From assembly GCA_022839785.1 (NCBI GenBank), contig JALHJW010000007.1, forward strand, positions 62,001 to 126,000: a stretch of 64,000 bases of DNA. The letters run 5' to 3'. The stretch is from Desulfovibrio sp. Lineage in GTDB: Bacteria; Desulfobacterota; Desulfovibrionia; Desulfovibrionales; Desulfovibrionaceae. A model generated the notes under the pieces. It was given only the letters and a program-made list of their open reading frames with translations, made no database searches and was not told where the DNA came from. Below, piece by piece: positions 60,138 through 64,000 of the stretch (position 1 is its first letter; every line of letters begins with the position of its first letter). The position numbers and the translations under genes were made by a program.

Positions 60138-61793
60138 TCAGGCCGGGTCCACCGTGTTCAGGGCCAGGACCGAGCCGCCGCCCGCGGCCAGGGCGGCGCG
60201 GAAGATGCGCCCCCGGCCCTGGTCCTCGGCCATGTAGTGGGCCTGGCCCAGGTCGCGCAGCCCTTCGGCAAGGCGGAAGCAGCGCAGGTTGGCCAGGCCC
60301 ATGCGCAGGGGGTGCCGCCACTCCCCGGGGTCCAGCCGCGCCAGGGCGGCCAGCCAGTCCAGGCGCCGCGCGTCCCAGCCCGGCTGGCCCTCCAGCCACA
60401 GGTCGAGCAGGCCCAGGACCTCGCTGTTCTCCGGTTCGACCCGCACGGCCCAGAGCAGGCATTCGGCCGCGCACGAGGGCAGGTCCGTGTCCGGGTCGAA
60501 GCGCAGGCCCGGCGTGCAGACGCGGCCCGCGGCGTGCAGCCGCCGCGCCCAGGAGAGCAGCAGCCGCGTGGGCGAGGCCGGACCGGGCGCGGGCGGGGCC
60601 GGGGCCTTGGCCACGGGCGTGGAGGTGCTCCAGCGCAGCAGGAAGAGGCGGGCCGCCTCCAGGTCGTCCAGGCGCAGCGCGGCCATGGAGAGGGTCAGGT
60701 TGAAATCCAGGCTGTCCGCGTGCCGCCCGCTCCGCAGGGCCTCGTCCAACATGCGCCGCGCCTCGCCCCGCGCGCCGCGCGCGGTCAGCAGCCGCAGGCG
60801 CAGGGCCGCGGCCTCGGGCAGGCCGGAGAACTCCGCCAGCCGGGCCTCGCAGACATCGGAGGGCACGTCCGCCAGGCCGCCCAGGGAGAGGCGGGCCATG
60901 GCGCTCCAGAAATGGCGGCGGGCGTCGTCGCCCGTGGCCCCGGCGCGGGGCAGGGAGGAGGCGAAGGAGAGCAGCGCCGCGGCGCGGTGCGCGGGCAGGT
61001 GCTCGGCCAGCACGCGGGCGCGGGCCGCCCGGCCCAGGCGCTCGGCCTCCTCGGGCGCGGCCAGGAAGCGGTCAACGAGGCCGCACAGCTCCAGGGAGTC
61101 GCGGTACACGGCCATCTCCCGGCCCGGCTCGAAGAACAGCTCCTGCGCCGCGCCCACGTCCTGGGCCAGGATGCAGCATCCGGCCGAGGCCGCGGTGAAG
61201 AGGCGCGCGCTGGTCTCGCCCATGTTCGACTCGTTGGGCGCGATGCGGGTCTGGCGGTAGAACTGCAGCACGGCCGGGCCGAAAAGATCGGTCGCCACGG
61301 CGGCGTCCCAGCGCGCGCGCAGGAGTTCGGTCAGCCACAGGCGGGCCTGCCGTTCCGGCCCCAGCCGTCCGGCGAAGGCCACGCGGTGCGGCCGCCCGTC
61401 GTGCGGCAGGAAGTCCTCCCCGCTGCCGAACCAGGAGAGCACCCCCAGGTTCTGCAGCCCGCCCGCGCGCAGGCGCGAGACCCAGTCCGGCTGGGTGGTC
61501 AGCACGCCGTCGAAGAGCCGCCCGTATTCGGCGGTCCACCACGCGCCGCGGGGCGTGTCCAGGGACCAGAAGACGCGCGGACAGGGGATTTCCGCCAGCC
61601 CGGCCAGGAGCACGCGGTGCGCCATGTCCTCCTGCTGCACCAGCAGGTCGGGCGCGAAGCCCGCCTCGTCCAGGGCTCGCGGCAGGTCCAGCACCGGGCC
61701 GTCCTCGGGCCTGGGCGTCAGGAGGAGCACCTTGTGGTCGAGCTTCTGCAGCGGTTCCGCGAGCCGCCAGGCCGAGATCAGGCAGATGTTCAT
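60138..61793 (-). CDS. CgeB-like glycosyltransferase with helical C-terminal region
   Basis: 551 residues. The first 300 resemble the CgeB/DUF3880 glycosyltransferase family: MNICLISAWRLAEPLQKLDHKVLLLTP, LVQQEDMAHRVLL, CPRVFWSLDTPRGAWW, DGVLTTQPDWVSRLRAGG and the GT-B donor-site block NESNMGETSARLFTAASAGCCILAQ. The C-terminal 230 residues are alanine/leucine-rich with TPR-like helix pairs (EARRMLDEALRSGRH, ECLLWAVRVEPENSEVLGLLDLWLEG). It begins 18 bases after the DppC-like gene, an odd partner for ABC permeases; it may act in flagellin or surface glycosylation. Confidence 0.78.
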   Translation of the reverse strand: MNICLISAWRLAEPLQKLDHKVLLLTPRPEDGPVLDLPRALDEAGFAPDLLVQQEDMAHRVLLAGLAEIPCPRVFWSLDTPRGAWWTAEYGRLFDGVLTTQPDWVSRLRAGGLQNLGVLSWFGSGEDFLPHDGRPHRVAFAGRLGPERQARLWLTELLRARWDAAVATDLFGPAVLQFYRQTRIAPNESNMGETSARLFTAASAGCCILAQDVGAAQELFFEPGREMAVYRDSLELCGLVDRFLAAPEEAERLGRAARARVLAEHLPAHRAAALLSFASSLPRAGATGDDARRHFWSAMARLSLGGLADVPSDVCEARLAEFSGLPEAAALRLRLLTARGARGEARRMLDEALRSGRHADSLDFNLTLSMAALRLDDLEAARLFLLRWSTSTPVAKAPAPPAPGPASPTRLLLSWARRLHAAGRVCTPGLRFDPDTDLPSCAAECLLWAVRVEPENSEVLGLLDLWLEGQPGWDARRLDWLAALARLDPGEWRHPLRMGLANLRCFRLAEGLRDLGQAHYMAEDQGRGRIFRAALAAGGGSVLALNTVDPA

Positions 61794-61811
61794 GCGCGCC
61801 GCCGTCCTTGT

Positions 61812-62657
61812 CTACCGTCCGATGCGCGGGTCGAGCACGTCGCGCAGGGATTCGCCCAGGAGGTTGTAGCCCAGCACCGTGAGCAGGATGGCCAGGCCCG
61901 GGAAGAAGGAGAGCCAGGGCGCGATCTCCAGCACGTCCTTGCCCTCCATGAGGATGTTGCCCCAGCTCGGCATGGGCGGCTGCACGCCCAGGCCCAGAAA
62001 GGAGAGCGAGGACTCCACCAGGATCGCGCCCGCCACGCCTAGGGTGGCCGAGACCAGCACCGGGGCCGCGGCGTTGGGCAGCACGTGCAGCGTCAGGATG
62101 CGCAGCGGCCCGGCCCCGGCCACGCGCGCCGCGAGCACGAAGTCGCGCGAGCGCAGGGACAGCGTTTCGGCCCGCACCAGCCGCGCCACGCCCATCCACG
62201 AGGTCAGGCCGATGACGATCATGATGTTGAGCAGGGACGGTTCGAGAAAGGCGATGACCGCCAGGATCAGGAAGAACGAGGGGAAGCAGAGAATCACGTC
62301 CACGCCGCGCATCACGATCTCGTCCGTGAGCCCGCCCGCGTAGCCCGCCATGAGCCCCAGGGCCAGGCCGATGGTCACGGAGAGGCCCACGGCCACGAAA
62401 CCCACCCAGAGCGAGACGCGCGCGCCGTAGAGCATGCGCGAGAGCACGTCGCGCCCCAGGGCGTCCGTGCCCAGGGGGTGCGCCCAGGAGGGGGCCTGGA
62501 GCAGCGCCTCGGCGTTGATGGCCGTGGGGCTGTAAGGCGCGAGGAGCGGGGCCAGCAGGGCCAGCAGCGACATGCCGGCGACGATGCCCGCCCCGGCCAG
62601 GAGCAGCCCGTGGCGCGGCAGGAAGCGCGCGAGCAGGGCGTGGGGGGAGAGGCTCAC
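61812..62657 (-). CDS. Peptide/nickel-type ABC transporter permease, DppC-like
   Basis: 281 residues. GTG 62657 overlaps the stop of the upstream permease and has GGGAGG at a 5-base spacing; the longer frame on this strand is a shadow. About six membrane helices. HPLGTDALGRDVLSRMLYGARVSL and the ATPase-contact loop SRDFVLAARVAGAGPLRILTLHVLPNA are diagnostic of DppC/OppC. No ATPase or binding protein of this system is in the window. Confidence 0.92.
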   Translation of the reverse strand: MSLSPHALLARFLPRHGLLLAGAGIVAGMSLLALLAPLLAPYSPTAINAEALLQAPSWAHPLGTDALGRDVLSRMLYGARVSLWVGFVAVGLSVTIGLALGLMAGYAGGLTDEIVMRGVDVILCFPSFFLILAVIAFLEPSLLNIMIVIGLTSWMGVARLVRAETLSLRSRDFVLAARVAGAGPLRILTLHVLPNAAAPVLVSATLGVAGAILVESSLSFLGLGVQPPMPSWGNILMEGKDVLEIAPWLSFFPGLAILLTVLGYNLLGESLRDVLDPRIGR

Positions 62658-63649
62658 GCGGACCTCCCGCCCGCGCGCACGCGCGGGTCGGCCAGGCCGT
62701 AGCCCACGTCGGCCAGCAGGTTGCCCGCCAGGGTGAGCAGCGCGCCCAGCACCAGGTTGCCCATGATCAGCGGGTAGTCGCGGGCCATGACCGCCTGGTA
62801 GAAGAGTTGCCCCAGGCCGGGCAGGGCGAAGATGGACTCGATGATCACCGAGCCGCCGATGAGCCCGGGGATGGACAGGCCGAGGATGGTGATGACCGGC
62901 AAAAGCGCGTTGCGCAGGGCGTGCCGCCAGACCACCAGCCGCTCCGGCAGCCCCTTGGCCCTGGCCGTGAGGATGAAGTCCTGGCGCAGCACCTCCAGCA
63001 TGGAGGCCCGCATGAAGCGCGAGATCCCGGCCAGGGAGCCGAAGGTGTAGATGAAGACGGGCAGGGCGAGGTGGCGCGTCATGTCCCAGGCGAGATCCCA
63101 GAATCCGGCGTGCTCGCGGCCCAGGATGGTCAGCCCGGAGAGGGGCAGCACCGGCCAGAGGATGCCCAGCCAGTACATGAGCAGCAGGGCCAGCCAGTAG
63201 CCCGGCATGGCGAAGCCGATGAAGACGAGCACGGTCATGGCCCGGTCGAAGCGCCCGCCCTGCCGCCGGGCCGAGATGACGCCGATGGGCACGGCCACGG
63301 CCAGGGTGAGTGCCAGGGAGGCCACGTTCATGCCGAAGGTCAGGGGCAGGCGCTCCGCGATCTTGTCCCAGACGGCCCGCCGGTCGCCGGACAGCGAGCG
63401 GCCGAAGTCGAGGCGCGCCAGACGCGAGAGCCAGTCGAGGTACTGCACGTGCAGCGGGCGGTCCAGGCCGTAGAGCTGCTCCAGCCGCTCGCGCGCCTGG
63501 GCCGAGGCCATGGGGTTCATCTGCGTCTCCAGGTCCGTGGGCGACCCGGGCGCGAGATGGATGACGGAAAAGCTGATGACCGTGATGCCCAGGAACACCA
63601 CAGCCACCCACGCGGCCTTCGCCGCAAGACGAGCCAGAACCGCAACCAT
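62654..63649 (-). CDS. Peptide/nickel-type ABC transporter permease, DppB-like
   Basis: 331 residues, about six membrane helices. Opening MVAVLARLAAKAAWVAVVFLGITVISFSVIHLAPGSP, then ERLEQLYGLDRPLHVQYLDWL and DFGRSLSGDRRAVWDKIAERLPLTF are diagnostic of DppB/OppB, with the ATPase-contact loop ILTARAKGLPERLVVWRHALRNALLPV. It heads a dppB-dppC-glycosyltransferase unit, starting 66 bases after the fdhE-like gene. Confidence 0.93.
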   Translation of the reverse strand: MVAVLARLAAKAAWVAVVFLGITVISFSVIHLAPGSPTDLETQMNPMASAQARERLEQLYGLDRPLHVQYLDWLSRLARLDFGRSLSGDRRAVWDKIAERLPLTFGMNVASLALTLAVAVPIGVISARRQGGRFDRAMTVLVFIGFAMPGYWLALLLMYWLGILWPVLPLSGLTILGREHAGFWDLAWDMTRHLALPVFIYTFGSLAGISRFMRASMLEVLRQDFILTARAKGLPERLVVWRHALRNALLPVITILGLSIPGLIGGSVIIESIFALPGLGQLFYQAVMARDYPLIMGNLVLGALLTLAGNLLADVGYGLADPRVRAGGRSA

Positions 63650-63715
63650 GCGGCCCTTCTACGTTCCCCGGCCCCGGATTGCAACGCCGGAGCCGGGGAG
63701 GCGGAGGAACGGGCC

Positions 63716-64000
63716 TCAGGCCGCGGGCCGTTCCAGGGAGGCGCTCCAGGGCTGCGCGACCAGCGGCGCGTAGCCCTGCTCGCGCGCCCGCATCTCCAGG
63801 GGGAGCATGGCCAGGGCGGCGATGGCGGGATCGGGGATCGCGATGAACTCCGCGCAGTCCAGGCACAGGCAGTAGGTGTTGCACGCCTCGCAGACGTCGA
63901 GGCGTTCGAAGGGACGGCCCTCGGCGTGCATGACGGAGAGCCGCGCGGGCTCCTCGTTGCCGCACTTGGGGCAGGATATCCGCTTGTAGCGCCACTCGGT
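63716..64000 (-). CDS. fdhE: FdhE-like formate dehydrogenase accessory protein (5' part outside window)
   Basis: The frame is open to the window edge: WRYKRISCPKCGNEEPARLSV precedes the first in-window ATG at 63931. Two cysteine pairs CPKC and CEAC, then CLCLDC, match the rubredoxin-like iron sites of FdhE, a factor needed for assembly of respiratory formate dehydrogenase. The C-terminal tail IPDPAIAALAMLPLEMRAREQGY is typical. Only the last 95 residues are present. Confidence 0.85.
   Translation of the reverse strand, partial: TEWRYKRISCPKCGNEEPARLSVMHAEGRPFERLDVCEACNTYCLCLDCAEFIAIPDPAIAALAMLPLEMRAREQGYAPLVAQPWSASLERPAA

Overview
The window is a high-GC bacterial chromosome segment with tightly packed operons. 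Its content (complete C-P lyase pathway, Urt/Ure urea system, FdhE, DUF485/ActP symporter pair, cobalamin genes with a CobN-type chelatase, type I-E CRISPR-Cas) suggests an anaerobic or facultative proteobacterium, most plausibly a Desulfovibrionales-like sulfate reducer. That assignment is an inference from gene content; no rRNA or marker phylogeny is available here.

Layout. (1) 1-10985, plus strand except phnF: phosphonate uptake (phnC partial, phnD, phnE), the GntR repressor phnF, then a translationally coupled C-P lyase operon phnGHIJKLM, an unrecognised gene, phnN and a small unrecognised gene. (2) 11010-21610, all minus strand: one nitrogen-acquisition operon reading urtABCDE-ureD-ureABC-ureEFG (urea ABC importer plus nickel urease and its chaperones), with a sigma-54-like promoter candidate ahead of urtA. 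(3) 22236-50062: a block bounded on the left by a decayed 3' half of a tRNA-Ala followed by a terminator, and on the right by an intact tRNA-Ala(GGC) in the same orientation. This is the geometry left by a tRNA-integrating element. It carries tonB, an ABC-2 exporter, a metal-complex or cobalamin uptake operon (FecCD/BtuC-type permease, ATPase, TonB-dependent receptor, CobN-like chelatase, ChlI, ChlI/ChlD fusion, binding protein, CobH), a truncated cobM/cbiF fragment, a 35-repeat type I-E CRISPR array and a full cas set (cas2-cas1-cas6e-cas5e-cas7e-cse2-cse1-cas3) with a RHH/ParE toxin-antitoxin pair between cse1 and cas3. (4) 50406-56546, minus: an AhpD-like protein and its TetR regulator sharing a 15-bp operator, a PaeR7I/XhoI-like restriction-modification pair, rsgA, a methyltransferase and a small DNA-binding protein. 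(5) 56780-64000, minus: DUF294 nucleotidyltransferase-like gene, actP-like symporter, DUF485, a CgeB-like glycosyltransferase, two peptide/metal ABC permeases and the end of fdhE.

The most noteworthy items are the tRNA-bounded block with its CobN/ChlID/TonB uptake operon, the toxin-antitoxin module inside the cas operon, the two-block repeat polymorphism that records array growth, and the cobM fragment abutting the old end of the array. Many long open frames occur on the opposite strand because stop codons are rare at this GC; they were treated as shadows.
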